Assembly (NCBI GenBank): GCA_938045545.1
Contig: CALIBN010000010.1
Span: 1 to 64,000 of the forward strand
Direction of reading: 5' to 3'
From: an uncultured archaeon
Lineage (GTDB): Archaea; Thermoproteota; EX4484-205; JAAOZP01
DNA: 64,000 bases
The notes under the pieces: generated by a model
What the model saw: the letters and a program-made list of their open reading frames with translations, nothing else
Told to the model about the DNA's origin: nothing
Database searches by the model: none
In this document: in pieces, positions 28,731 through 38,070 of the stretch
Numbering within the stretch: position 1 is the stretch's first letter
Layout of the letters: each line of letters starts with the position of its first letter
Program-made: the position numbers and the translations under genes

Positions 28731-29820
28731 CTCTTACTTCTCCTCAGCCAATCCAGCAAATTATGAAGAGCCAGTATTCTTTTACAGGATTCTGGACTTT
28801 CCACCCATAAATTGATAAGATCCTGTGGCATCTTACCTCTACAAGCATCACAATAACATTCCTTAAATCTTATCTTCTCGTCCCGCATATCGTATAATTT
28901 GGCGTCTCGAAAATAAAGGCCATGTTTAGCTTCAAGAAACCATGAAAAATTGCTATAACTTATCTCTTTGTATCCAAGTTTTCGTCCAACTCCGTAAATA
29001 AGTATTTCAAGTTTTTTATTATTAACTCTACCAAGCCTCTTCAACATGAGTAACACATGAGGAAGAAGATCGTTTAACAAGCCCTGCTCAAAAAGTTCCC
29101 TTGCAGGCATAACAAATGAAACATAATTCATTTCAACTTCCCTTCTAAGAGACATATAGATCTGACGCAGATTTGCGCCCTTGATTAAGCCAATTAACGG
29201 AATATCGAGATCTAAAAAATCATTTGCAAGCGATATTAATCGCATAGTTTGAGACCAAGATTGGTATAATGGGGCGTCAACATAAGTATAGTTATCGGGA
29301 ATCATTGTAGCATCTGGCCTTAACTCTTTAATCAGTTTCAAGTAATCATCCTTCGTAAGCTTATCAATAAGCTCATCAGGCATAACCGTGGACAACAATA
29401 TCTTTCCATTAAATTTAGAAAATCGTGAAGACCTTTGCTTGAAGCCCCCGACAATAAATCGCCATTAAGAAACAGTTGCCAGAGAGGGACAAAAATAGCA
29501 GGTGCATCTATTTCTTCTCTCCAAAACCATGATTCACGATTCCCTATATCAATTTGAGGAACAAACGTTGAAAAGTTAATCTTAGGCATATCCTTTTTCC
29601 TTAAATGATGAAGAAGGATGAGAGGTGGCCTCGTTAGCCCTCCAATAGGGCAGTATGCCCTCAACTTGCAGAAAGATTTGGGGTATGTAATACCTGAGAA
29701 AGAAATACCCCTGGGACATGAATCTACGAGGCAACGTTCAATTGCACAGCCTGGGCATAACTGTTTATAATCATAATAATGACAATCTATACACGAGATT
29801 CCGCACTTACTTTTCCTCAT
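28712..29820 (-). CDS. divergent TGT-like (tRNA-guanine transglycosylase-fold) protein with N-terminal Cys-rich region, split over two frames (29338..29820 and 28712..29398)
   Basis: N-part ...GLHDFLNL; after a -1 shift NGKILLSTVMPDEL...; C-terminal 'FKECYCDACRGKMPQDLINLWVESPESCKRILALHNLLDWLR' resembles the TGT zinc region; paralog at 56.5-58.0 kb aligns without gaps across the junction. Confidence 0.6.
29755..29787. repeat. 33-bp direct repeat, copy 2 (encodes DCHYYDYKQLC of the Cys-rich N-terminus)
   Basis: identical to 27102..27134. Confidence 0.95.
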
Positions 29821-30373
29821 GCCTGCTCAGGAACCATGATGCAAATTTTCTTAACGCCCGAGCCCTGTGAGAAAACTTATTCTTCTCCTCAGTGCTCATC
29901 TCCGCGAAAGTCAGGTTAGAGCCGAAAGGTATGAAGAGGGGGTCATAACCGAACCCGCTTTTCCCGCGTGGCTCTGTTGCGATTGTCCCGTCGACTCTTC
30001 CTGTGAAGATTTTAACATCTTTGCCCGGCTCGCCGTATGCTAGGGCTGTCATGAAGTATGCTGATCTGTCTGCTGAGCCTGTTAGAAGCTTCAGTATTCC
30101 CTCGCAGCCTATCTTCCTGTAAACGTATGAGGAGTATACTCCCGGGAAGCCGTTCAGAGAGTTTACGAATAGCCCGGAGTCCTCGATTATGAAGCGTTCC
30201 CCTATTTTTTTCAAAGCCTCCTGGGCGCATTTCTCAGCAACCTCCTCCAGGGTTTCCGATTGGGGCTCGGTTATTTCAAGGTCAGCCTGTTCAAGCGTTA
30301 TCCCGAATTCCCTGAGCAGTTTCTGCGCCTCGAGGAATTTCCCAAGGTTTCCCGTTATGAAGACTAGCTTCAT
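29807..30373 (-). CDS. rdgB: XTP/dITP (non-canonical purine NTP) pyrophosphatase
   Basis: VFITGNLGKFLEAQKLL; IEDSGLFVNSLNGFPGVYSSYV; GKSGFGYDPLFIP; FAEMSTEEKNKFSHRARAL. Confidence 0.95.
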   Translation of the reverse strand: MKLVFITGNLGKFLEAQKLLREFGITLEQADLEITEPQSETLEEVAEKCAQEALKKIGERFIIEDSGLFVNSLNGFPGVYSSYVYRKIGCEGILKLLTGSADRSAYFMTALAYGEPGKDVKIFTGRVDGTIATEPRGKSGFGYDPLFIPFGSNLTFAEMSTEEKNKFSHRARALRKFASWFLSRHEEK

Positions 30374-30436
30374 CAGCCATTTTCCCCTTTGAGACCTATT
30401 AAAGCTTAAAACTTCTCAGGAGGCGAGTATGCGGGT

Positions 30437-31645
30437 ATGGAGTATCAGGATGGTGAGGCTCTGGTGTGCATGGATTGCGGTGCAACCCATGAGCCTGAGG
30501 GAGGTTTACTCGTCTGCGGGAAATGCGGGGGGCTCTTGGAGGTTGCTTACCCTAGGAGTGTTTTCAGAAGCGTCTCGTTCAACGGCAGGGGTGTTTGGAG
30601 GTATAGGAGCATCCTCCCTAGGGTTGAGAGAACCGTCACTCTGGGCGAGGGGGATACTCCGCTGGTTAAGGTTGAAAGGCTTGGAGAATCCCTTGGTTTG
30701 AGAAACCTCTACGTAAAGTTTGAAGGGGCGAATCCAACTGGTTCTTTTAAAGACAGGGGTATGACTGTAGCCGTCAGCATTGCCCTCAAGTTCCATGCTA
30801 GGAGTGTGGCGTGTGCTTCAACAGGAAATACTTCAGCATCAATGTCGGCCTACGCTGCAAGGGCTGGCTTAAGGAGCATCGTCTTCCTTCCAGACGGATA
30901 TGTTGCCCCGGGGAAGCTTCTCCAGGCTGTTGCCCATGGGTCCACGATAGTCAGGGTCAGGGGGAACTTTGACGAAGCCTTGAAAACGCTTCTCTCGCAC
31001 CGGGAGGAGCTCGGTGTTTACGTTTTAAACTCCGTGAACCCGTATAGGGTTGAAGGTCAGAAGACAGTTGCCTTCGAAATATGGGAGGGCCTTAACCGTA
31101 CTCCTGATTTCGTCGTGTACCCTGTTGGAAACGCGGCCAACATATCCTCAGGCTGGAAGGGTTTTAAAGAGCTGGTTGAAGCTGGGCTGGCTGATTCCAA
31201 GCCGAGGATGATAGGGGTTCAGGCTGAGGGAGCCGCCCCAATAGCAAAGGCCTTCCTCCGGGGAGAGGAAGCCATAGAGACTGTTGAGAAGCCCGAGACT
31301 GTTGCGACAGCAATAAGGATCGGTAGGCCGTTTTCCTGGAAGAGAGCGCTCAAAGCGTTAAGAGATTCGCGGGGGACAGCGGTTACGGTTAGCGACGGGG
31401 AAATATTGAGGGCTCAGGTAGACCTCGCTAGGATGGAGGGCTTGTTCGCTGAGCCGGCTGGAGCAGCCCCGGTGGCGGGCCTAGCTAGGCTTTCTAAACA
31501 AGGGTTCTTCAAAGGTGATGAAACGATCGTCGCCGTGGTTACGGGACACGGCTTGAAGGATCCTAGTGTAAACATAGAGCCCTATGCTGAGCTCATAATC
31601 CACCCTGGTGAAAACCCTGCGGAGGCTTTGAGGAAACTGCTATGA
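30437..31645 (+). CDS. thrC: threonine synthase
   Basis: N-terminal zinc ribbon CMDCGATHE..CGKCGG; FEGANPTGSFKDRGMTVAVS PLP-Lys motif. Confidence 0.95.
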   Translation: MEYQDGEALVCMDCGATHEPEGGLLVCGKCGGLLEVAYPRSVFRSVSFNGRGVWRYRSILPRVERTVTLGEGDTPLVKVERLGESLGLRNLYVKFEGANPTGSFKDRGMTVAVSIALKFHARSVACASTGNTSASMSAYAARAGLRSIVFLPDGYVAPGKLLQAVAHGSTIVRVRGNFDEALKTLLSHREELGVYVLNSVNPYRVEGQKTVAFEIWEGLNRTPDFVVYPVGNAANISSGWKGFKELVEAGLADSKPRMIGVQAEGAAPIAKAFLRGEEAIETVEKPETVATAIRIGRPFSWKRALKALRDSRGTAVTVSDGEILRAQVDLARMEGLFAEPAGAAPVAGLARLSKQGFFKGDETIVAVVTGHGLKDPSVNIEPYAELIIHPGENPAEALRKLL

Positions 31646-32652
31646 GGATCCTTCTGATAGGCTTTGGTAACGTTGGAAGAGCCTTCCTCCAGCTGATGGA
31701 GGAGGAGAGGAGGAGGTTCAGGAGGCTTGGAACGGACCCGAGGGTCGTTGGAATAGTGGACAGGGGTGGGGCGACGCTCTCTGAAAACGGTGTTAAGGCT
31801 AGCAGCCTCTTAACGGTCAAGATGAAGAGGGGCTCAGTAGCCTATTCTGAGCAGGGGGGTTTCCCAAGCATGGATGCGGTGGAGGCGATAAGTGTTGCCC
31901 AGCCCCATGTGACTGTTGAAGCAACCCCAACTAGCAGGGGGGGCTCAGGACCTGCTTTAAGACACATTCTTAAGGCTCTCGAACACGGTTCCCACGTTGT
32001 CTCGGCCAACAAGGCTCCTTTCGCATACGATTACGACACCGTTATGAAGACAGCGTTGTCCCGAGGAAGGATAGTGAAGTATAGTGCAACAGTCGGGGGT
32101 GGGCTGCCTGTTTTGAAAACGCTTAAAACGCTCACCGTCGGGGATTTTGTTGAAAGCTTCAGGGGGATTCTAAACGCGACCTCAAATTATATTCTCACAT
32201 TAATGGAGGAGGGGAGGAGCTACGAGGAGGCTTTGAGGCTAGCGCGTGAAATAGGTATTGCTGAGGCCGACCCGACTATGGATGTATCCGGGATGGATAC
32301 CGCCTACAAGATAACCATAATAGCTAACACTATTGAGGGGGGTCACAGGGTTGACGAGGTCGAGTTGAAAGGCATAGAAGACGTTGGACCAAAAGACTTG
32401 CGTGAAGCTGCTTTAAACGGGTATTCAATAAGGCTCGTCGGAGAGTTCACTGAGAAAGGAGGGCTTAGGGTAGGTCCTTCAAAGCTTAAGAGGGGGAGTG
32501 TGCTTGATGTGAGCGGGACGCTGAACGCGGTGGAGTTCAGAATGAAGAAGGCTGGACCGGTTTACCTGCTTGGGAGAGGCGCTGGACCGTTTGAAACAGC
32601 CGCCGCAATAATTAGAGATATTTTCGAAATACTGGAGGAGGAGAAGCGTTGA
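31642..32652 (+). CDS. hom: homoserine dehydrogenase
   Basis: LIGFGNVGRAFLQLM; GGGLPVLKTLK; GILNATSNYILTLMEEGRSYEEALRLAREIGIAEADPTMDVSGMDTAYK. Confidence 0.95.
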   Translation: MRILLIGFGNVGRAFLQLMEEERRRFRRLGTDPRVVGIVDRGGATLSENGVKASSLLTVKMKRGSVAYSEQGGFPSMDAVEAISVAQPHVTVEATPTSRGGSGPALRHILKALEHGSHVVSANKAPFAYDYDTVMKTALSRGRIVKYSATVGGGLPVLKTLKTLTVGDFVESFRGILNATSNYILTLMEEGRSYEEALRLAREIGIAEADPTMDVSGMDTAYKITIIANTIEGGHRVDEVELKGIEDVGPKDLREAALNGYSIRLVGEFTEKGGLRVGPSKLKRGSVLDVSGTLNAVEFRMKKAGPVYLLGRGAGPFETAAAIIRDIFEILEEEKR

Positions 32653-34001
32653 TAATTGTAAACCTTAACCTTGAGAACACGGGGCTCGAATTGAAATGGC
32701 TCTGCGAGAAGCTTGCTGAAAAAGCTTCGCAGGAATTATTGATCATAGTTGAGCCACGCGAGGAGATCCTTAGGGTTTTAACCGAGGCTGCTGCTTCACG
32801 CATGAGCGAGGAGGAGGCTTTAGCAAAGCTAGCCGGCGAGCTTAACGACCTGGTGAAAGGGATTCCCGGAGACCTTAGGATAAGCGTTGAAGCCGAGCTT
32901 GTTGAAAGCTTGAACAGGATCGTTGAATACCTGCATGCTGAGAAGAAGGCTGGCGGTGCAACGCCTAGGGGGCTACCCGTAATGCTAAACCTGCTCGGAA
33001 ACACTGTTGCCAAAGTCGTTTCAAGCCATTTTAACGCGCTTGGCGTCGACGCTAAATGGGTTACAGCCGGACAGGCTGGATTCACGCTCGTAGAGGACTA
33101 TGAACCGCCTTGGAGCCATTACGTGAGCCTTGTTAACCCGGATAAGTTGAAAAGCGTTTCAAAAGGGGTTCTCATAGTTTCCGGAAGGTCTTGCGTCGAC
33201 CCTGAAGGCGGCGAAGCCTCGCTTAAAAAAGGGATGGGTAGCGTAGTGTCAATACTTGCTGCCAGCGAGCTGAGAATTGGAGAGGTTTATGTCCCTAAGG
33301 CTAACGGCGGCGTCTACACAGCCGACCCCTGGACTACGGACAAGGCAAGAATCGTCCCCAGCCTATCCTACTCTGAGGCACTGGAGCTTTCAAGGCTTGG
33401 AGAATGGGTTGTAAGCCCCCAGGCTGTTGAGCTTGCTGAGGAGCTGGGAGTAAGAATAATAGTTTCAAGCATACAGGATCCTTTCAAAGAATGCACGACG
33501 ATAGGCTTTGAGAAGGCTGTTGAGAAACAGATAGTTAAGGCTGTAGCGATGATACCGGGCATGAGTATTTTAACTGTGGAGGGGGCGGCTATGGCTGGGA
33601 CCCCGGGCGTGGCTTCAGCCATACTTGGAGAGGTTGCGAAAAGAGGAGTAAGCGTATCCATGATAAGCCAGGATGCTTCAGAAATCGGCATAACCATGCT
33701 CGTCAAAGACAAGGATTTAGATATGGCTTTGAAAGGCTTGAGGGAGGGATTCAGCAGACAGAGGCTTATTAAAAGGATTAGGATGCAGAGGGGTGTTGCA
33801 GTAATATCCGCCGTCGGGGAGGGCATGAGGGGAACGAGGGGTGTTGCAGCCAGAATATTCTCTGCTGTCGCCGAAGCAGGGGTTAATGTTCTAGCCATTG
33901 CTCAAGGCTCGTCTGAGACAAGCATATCTTTCGCAGTGTCTATGGAGGACGCTGAGAAAGCTGTTAAAGCGGTTCACGACAAGGTTATAGTTGGAGTTTA
34001 G
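32649..34001 (+). CDS. aspartokinase-like protein with two C-terminal ACT domains, lacking canonical catalytic motifs
   Basis: TTG start overlapping hom stop; AK-like middle 'SYSEALELSRLGEWVVSPQAVELAEE' and ACT motifs 'MAGTPGVASAILGEVAKRGVSVSMISQDASE', but no KFGG and LGRGGSD replaced by LKKGMGS. Confidence 0.8.
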   Translation: MIIVNLNLENTGLELKWLCEKLAEKASQELLIIVEPREEILRVLTEAAASRMSEEEALAKLAGELNDLVKGIPGDLRISVEAELVESLNRIVEYLHAEKKAGGATPRGLPVMLNLLGNTVAKVVSSHFNALGVDAKWVTAGQAGFTLVEDYEPPWSHYVSLVNPDKLKSVSKGVLIVSGRSCVDPEGGEASLKKGMGSVVSILAASELRIGEVYVPKANGGVYTADPWTTDKARIVPSLSYSEALELSRLGEWVVSPQAVELAEELGVRIIVSSIQDPFKECTTIGFEKAVEKQIVKAVAMIPGMSILTVEGAAMAGTPGVASAILGEVAKRGVSVSMISQDASEIGITMLVKDKDLDMALKGLREGFSRQRLIKRIRMQRGVAVISAVGEGMRGTRGVAARIFSAVAEAGVNVLAIAQGSSETSISFAVSMEDAEKAVKAVHDKVIVGV

Positions 34002-34044
34002 CCTTCTCCGCGGACAACATCAGGTTTAAGCATCTACGTTCTCC

Positions 34045-34722
34045 CTATTTTTTTCCGCTTGAGGCGCGGCGTCTAAGCTCTTTCTCAACATACCTGCCCC
34101 TGCTTCCTATCTCTCTAAGCCTCTCCTCAACCCTTGCGGCGGATTCTCCAGCCGAAGCCCTGTAGCCTTCGAGGAAAAGCTTCATCAGTTTTTCAGAATC
34201 CTGAAGAGGGGTCAGACTTGAGAAAAGCGTGTAAACATCCTCAGCCTTCTTCTCAACCTCGTTTGAAAACTCTCCGAGGCCGAAATCTATCAGTGTCAGC
34301 CTGGTCTCTGAGACTAGCACGTTTGAAAACGTTAAGTCGCCATGAACAATCCCTGCGGAGTGAAGCCTTCCAACCGCATCCCCAAGCATATGGATTAGGG
34401 TTGCAAAAATGCTTGAGCTCTGCATGCTCCTTAGACTCTGGCTTCCAGCATAGCTCATTATTATCCAACCCTCGACAGGGTTCACATGGTAGACGAAAGG
34501 AGTGTTCACTCCAGCCTTCTTAGCCGAGCTCAGGAGCGATGCTTCTCTAACTGTTCTCGAACGCCTTATAAAATCGTCGAGCTCCCTAACCCTGTAGCCC
34601 TTAGAAAGCCTGGTTTTCACAACAACCTCTCTGCCGAGCCATTTGCAGAGGTCTACAATTGCCTCTGCACCTTGGTAGAGGGTTTTAATTCGAGTACAAC
34701 CCTGGGGGAGGAGACTTAACAT
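34045..34722 (-). CDS. bud32: KEOPS kinase Bud32 (start trimmed from ORF 34045..34809)
   Basis: EAIVDL...VVVKTRLSKGYRVRELD; IVHGDLTFSNVLVSETRLTLIDFGLGEFS. Confidence 0.88.
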   Translation of the reverse strand: MLSLLPQGCTRIKTLYQGAEAIVDLCKWLGREVVVKTRLSKGYRVRELDDFIRRSRTVREASLLSSAKKAGVNTPFVYHVNPVEGWIIMSYAGSQSLRSMQSSSIFATLIHMLGDAVGRLHSAGIVHGDLTFSNVLVSETRLTLIDFGLGEFSNEVEKKAEDVYTLFSSLTPLQDSEKLMKLFLEGYRASAGESAARVEERLREIGSRGRYVEKELRRRASSGKK

Positions 34723-35686
34723 CACTAAGCCTCCATCTCGGTTTAACAAAAGACTCTTCAACCCTGAGGGACTCTCCCAGCCTGTACTGCACGATTCCTT
34801 CCCAAGCAATCATGACGCCGTTGTCAGCGTAATATTCAACAGGATAATCTAGGAATACAGCTTTTCTCTCCCTACACATTTGCCCAGCCATCTCCCTAAG
34901 CCTCCGGTTGGCGCCCACGCCACCGGCTATTATGAACTCGTTGAGTCCAAGCATCGCCATAGCCCTCTCCGAAACCTCTATCAGCATTGAGAAAGCGGTT
35001 TCCTGAAGCGAGAAGCAGAGATCTTCAACCGGCTCCTTTCCAACGAGGCTTTCAAGCATGGTGAGCATTCCAGAGAACGACACGTTCATGCCTTTAACAC
35101 TGTAAGGCAGCTTTATCAGCCTGCTCGACTTTGAAGCCAGCTCCATAACTCTCGGACCACCTGGGAACCCGAGGCCGGCTTTCCTAGCAAAAGCGTCGAT
35201 AAGGTTTCCAACAGCAATGTCCTCAGTCTCCCCGAGAACCACATATCTTCCCTCAGAAGTATGAATAACCTGCGTGTTCCCTCCGGAAACATAGAGTGCA
35301 ACCGGGTTAGCAGCCTTTGTTAAAACCCTCGCGATCTCTACGTGTGCAGCAGCATGGTTAACCCCCACTAGAGGTTTTCCAAGCTTCATAGCAATCATTC
35401 TTGCTAGGGCGGCTCCAACCCTTAAACACGGCCCCAAGCCTGGGCCGCGTGAAAAGGAAACCAGGTCTATGTCTTCAACACTGATTTTAGACAAAGCCTC
35501 CTGAAGAGCACTAGATGCGTTCTGAAGATGATGCTTCGCAGCTTCGCTCGGATGTATTCCGCCTGACGAAGGCCGGTAAACCCTGCGAACGTCGCAAAGA
35601 GCCTCGAAAGGAGGATGCTTCACGACACCTATGCCGAAAGTGTGGGCAGTGGATTCAACGCCGATGCACGTGAGACGCTCCTCCAC
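34685..35686 (-). CDS. kae1: KEOPS catalytic subunit Kae1/TsaD
   Basis: CIGVESTAHTFGIGVV; GVNHAAAHVEIARV; YVSGGNTQVI. Confidence 0.95.
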   Translation of the reverse strand: MEERLTCIGVESTAHTFGIGVVKHPPFEALCDVRRVYRPSSGGIHPSEAAKHHLQNASSALQEALSKISVEDIDLVSFSRGPGLGPCLRVGAALARMIAMKLGKPLVGVNHAAAHVEIARVLTKAANPVALYVSGGNTQVIHTSEGRYVVLGETEDIAVGNLIDAFARKAGLGFPGGPRVMELASKSSRLIKLPYSVKGMNVSFSGMLTMLESLVGKEPVEDLCFSLQETAFSMLIEVSERAMAMLGLNEFIIAGGVGANRRLREMAGQMCRERKAVFLDYPVEYYADNGVMIAWEGIVQYRLGESLRVEESFVKPRWRLSDVKSPPPGLYSN

Positions 35687-35703
35687 AGGCTAGACGCTCC
35701 CCC

Positions 35704-35865
35704 TCATCTTTGGAACTCGGTGTAGTTGCACGCGCCGCAGTGCCACCTGGGCTTTCCCTCCTTGTGGAACGCCATAACCCTGCCACACCTGGGGCACTTC
35801 CTATTCCTAAGCCTCACTGATGCCTTGCTCGCGTCAACCTCGTAGTATTTCACAGTGTCCTTCAT
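35704..35865 (-). CDS. rps27ae: ribosomal protein S27Ae
   Basis: Read manually: [53 protein letters not shown]. Confidence 0.93.
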   Translation of the reverse strand: MKDTVKYYEVDASKASVRLRNRKCPRCGRVMAFHKEGKPRWHCGACNYTEFQR

Positions 35866-36236
35866 CTCTTACCACCGGCTGCCTTAGCCTTCATCTCCAT
35901 CCTCATCTTCTTAATCTCCTCTTTCCTGCGCCTCTTCTCCTCCGGAGGCAGGTTTGCAACCCTGACGTGCATCGGTTCGATCCTAGCGTACTCCGGTGAA
36001 AAATAGATATGTGCCTCGCCGATCGATGATTGTCTCCCTGAAACGCTTTTAAGACTCCTAACGTAGACTGCTTCAAGGGATGCCCTTTTTAAGGCTGAAA
36101 CAGCCTCCCTGGCTTCAGCCATTGTGGGAGTCTTACCCCCGGGGTGCGGGATCTCGAACACTATCTCCACCCTCTTTAAAAGAGGATTGTCAACCTCTTT
36201 AAGTATCCTGATCTCCGTCATTTGACTGTGCTTCAC
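35862..36236 (-). CDS. rps24e: ribosomal protein S24e
   Basis: [33 protein letters not shown]. Confidence 0.93.
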   Translation of the reverse strand: MKHSQMTEIRILKEVDNPLLKRVEIVFEIPHPGGKTPTMAEAREAVSALKRASLEAVYVRSLKSVSGRQSSIGEAHIYFSPEYARIEPMHVRVANLPPEEKRRRKEEIKKMRMEMKAKAAGGKR

Positions 36237-36410
36237 TAGGGTGGTCAGGCTTTAAACATTACTGTAGACTGCACGAGCAGTGTTAGGAGTGGAAACCCTA
36301 TGGAAGCCGGGAAAATGCAAGCCCCCGCATGCGTTAACAAGGCTTGGAGCACAGTGTCTTAACGGCAGCCGGCTATACGCAGGATTAGCTACAACACTGT
36401 TAGAGCAAGG

Positions 36411-36908
36411 CTAGCCACATGTTTTCATCGTTCCAACGATTTCCAAGACCGTTTTTTTAGAAGACTCGTTGACCTCTATCGCTACCACGCCCTCTCCCGG
36501 CTGCCCGTATACTACGATGGAGCCGTGGGGTGCTGTTTCTACAGCTACGAGCGTAAGAAGATCCTCCTCGCCTTCAACAAGTATAGTCGATGGCTGTGAG
36601 TCGAGAGCCTGTTTAAAGACCTTCCAAGATTCCTTAGATATTGTCCCCGGTGGATTGACCAGTCTTAAAACCATCCTCCCCTGCTGGAAGCGCTCAACAC
36701 TATGGGTGTATGCCCGCAGGGTTTTCCCGTCAACCACGCAGACACCCGGTTTGAAACCCATGTCTAAGAGGCGTTGTGAAACAACGTCACCGACAGAGAT
36801 TACAATTCCGCTGAACCCTTTTAACATCTTTCTCAACCCTTCTGTATCGAGCAGAGCACCCAGCGGCCTTTTAACGATCCTTCTAGTTTCCTCCGAAGCT
36901 TTTAACAC
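36411..36908 (-). CDS. GTP-dependent dephospho-CoA kinase (DUF359 family)
   Basis: VISVGDVVSQRLLDMGFKPGVCVVDGKTLR; LVEGEEDLLTLVAVETAPHGSIVVYGQPGEGVV. Confidence 0.88.
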   Translation of the reverse strand: MLKASEETRRIVKRPLGALLDTEGLRKMLKGFSGIVISVGDVVSQRLLDMGFKPGVCVVDGKTLRAYTHSVERFQQGRMVLRLVNPPGTISKESWKVFKQALDSQPSTILVEGEEDLLTLVAVETAPHGSIVVYGQPGEGVVAIEVNESSKKTVLEIVGTMKTCG

Positions 36909-36910
36909 GC

Positions 36911-37096
36911 TTATCTCAGCCTCACCGCGTACCTTCCAGGAACCCTTGCCCCAATGAGTTTAGCTATTGAAGAAGCCTCAGGGTTGAAAACCAGGACTTC
37001 GCCGCTCCACTCCTGCGTGAACTCCTCACCGCCACAGTTTGGACACTTAGGCGAATCACTTATCATTTTACAGTTTAAACACGCTTTGAGGGGCAT
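36911..37096 (-). CDS. spt4: transcription elongation factor Spt4 / RpoE''
   Basis: ACLNCKMISDSPKCPNCGGEEFTQEWSGEVLVFNPE. Confidence 0.9.
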   Translation of the reverse strand: MPLKACLNCKMISDSPKCPNCGGEEFTQEWSGEVLVFNPEASSIAKLIGARVPGRYAVRLR

Positions 37097-37650
37097 TAAG
37101 CCTTAGCCTCCTGCTTAGGCTTCTCCCCAGCCAGCTTCCTAATGTCCTCCTCAATCCACTCGCTCTTCCCTAGGAATGGCTGTCTGGCGGTTAGCCCAAT
37201 CTTGTCAGTCATGGCTCCCCTGCCTATTGACACTGCGGCTACCCTAGCCCTAACCCAATCGTTTTTCTGAATTATCCTCTTGGTCTGTCTACCCACCAAG
37301 ATCCCCTGGGAACTGTTGTAATCCATGTAGTCATCGGTTATCTGGCTCACATGCATCAAAGCGTCGGTCGTAACAAGCCTCACGAAGACTCCGAACTCCT
37401 CTACCTCAACAACCCTTCCTTCAACAACCTCGTTAACCTCAGGATAGTAGGAGAGCACCTTCACCTTAACCTTGTGGTAACTATGGCCGTCTCCGGGGGA
37501 TATCTGGCCCACTGGGTTGAACTCATAGTCAACGAGGAGAATTATGTAGCCGATTCCCTCTATAACCATACCTTCATATCTGTCTTTAAGAACGTTCTTG
37601 AAAATCTCGGCCACGGGATCCCCGAGCCTGGAGGGGGGAACCTTAACCAC
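37096..37650 (-). CDS. rpoE1: RNA polymerase subunit Rpo7 (RpoE')
   Basis: VKVPPSRLGDPV...YEGMVIEGIGYIILLVD; S1 domain GRVVEVEEFGVFVRL. Confidence 0.92.
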   Translation of the reverse strand: MVKVPPSRLGDPVAEIFKNVLKDRYEGMVIEGIGYIILLVDYEFNPVGQISPGDGHSYHKVKVKVLSYYPEVNEVVEGRVVEVEEFGVFVRLVTTDALMHVSQITDDYMDYNSSQGILVGRQTKRIIQKNDWVRARVAAVSIGRGAMTDKIGLTARQPFLGKSEWIEEDIRKLAGEKPKQEAKA

Positions 37651-37683
37651 GTCTTCAAGCTCGATTATCTTGAATAACCCTCA

Positions 37684-38070
37684 TCACCTCTTTTCGAACC
37701 ATCCTTTCCCCACTATCCTTCTTCCCCCGGAAGGATAGAAAACAGGTATACCCAAGGTCCTAAGCCTCCTGCTTAAAGTTCTGTCGCCTGTTGCCACAGC
37801 CGCTTTATAAGTTTTTGCAAGGTAGACGAGTGCATCGTCGCAACCCATCCCAGTTGGAAGCAGGATTCTGAAACCGCTTGCAACAGATAGGGCTAGCCTA
37901 GCCATACCTGAAACCTTAGGTCCATCCGTGCTTAGTCTTCTAAGCTCCACAAGCGTTTCGAAAGGCACTAGAAACAGCACCCTACCTTGGGTTAAACCAG
38001 TTATCCCGTTTACGAAATCGATCCCTGTTTCGAAGGGAGCCAGCAGGGCGCTGGAGTCCAGGAGCACCAT
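37684..38070 (-). CDS. PIN-domain protein (Fcf1/Nob1-type, translation-operon associated)
   Basis: MVLLDSSALLAPFETGIDF...DDALVYLAKTYKAAVATGDRTLSRRLR. Confidence 0.75.
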   Translation of the reverse strand: MVLLDSSALLAPFETGIDFVNGITGLTQGRVLFLVPFETLVELRRLSTDGPKVSGMARLALSVASGFRILLPTGMGCDDALVYLAKTYKAAVATGDRTLSRRLRTLGIPVFYPSGGRRIVGKGWFEKR

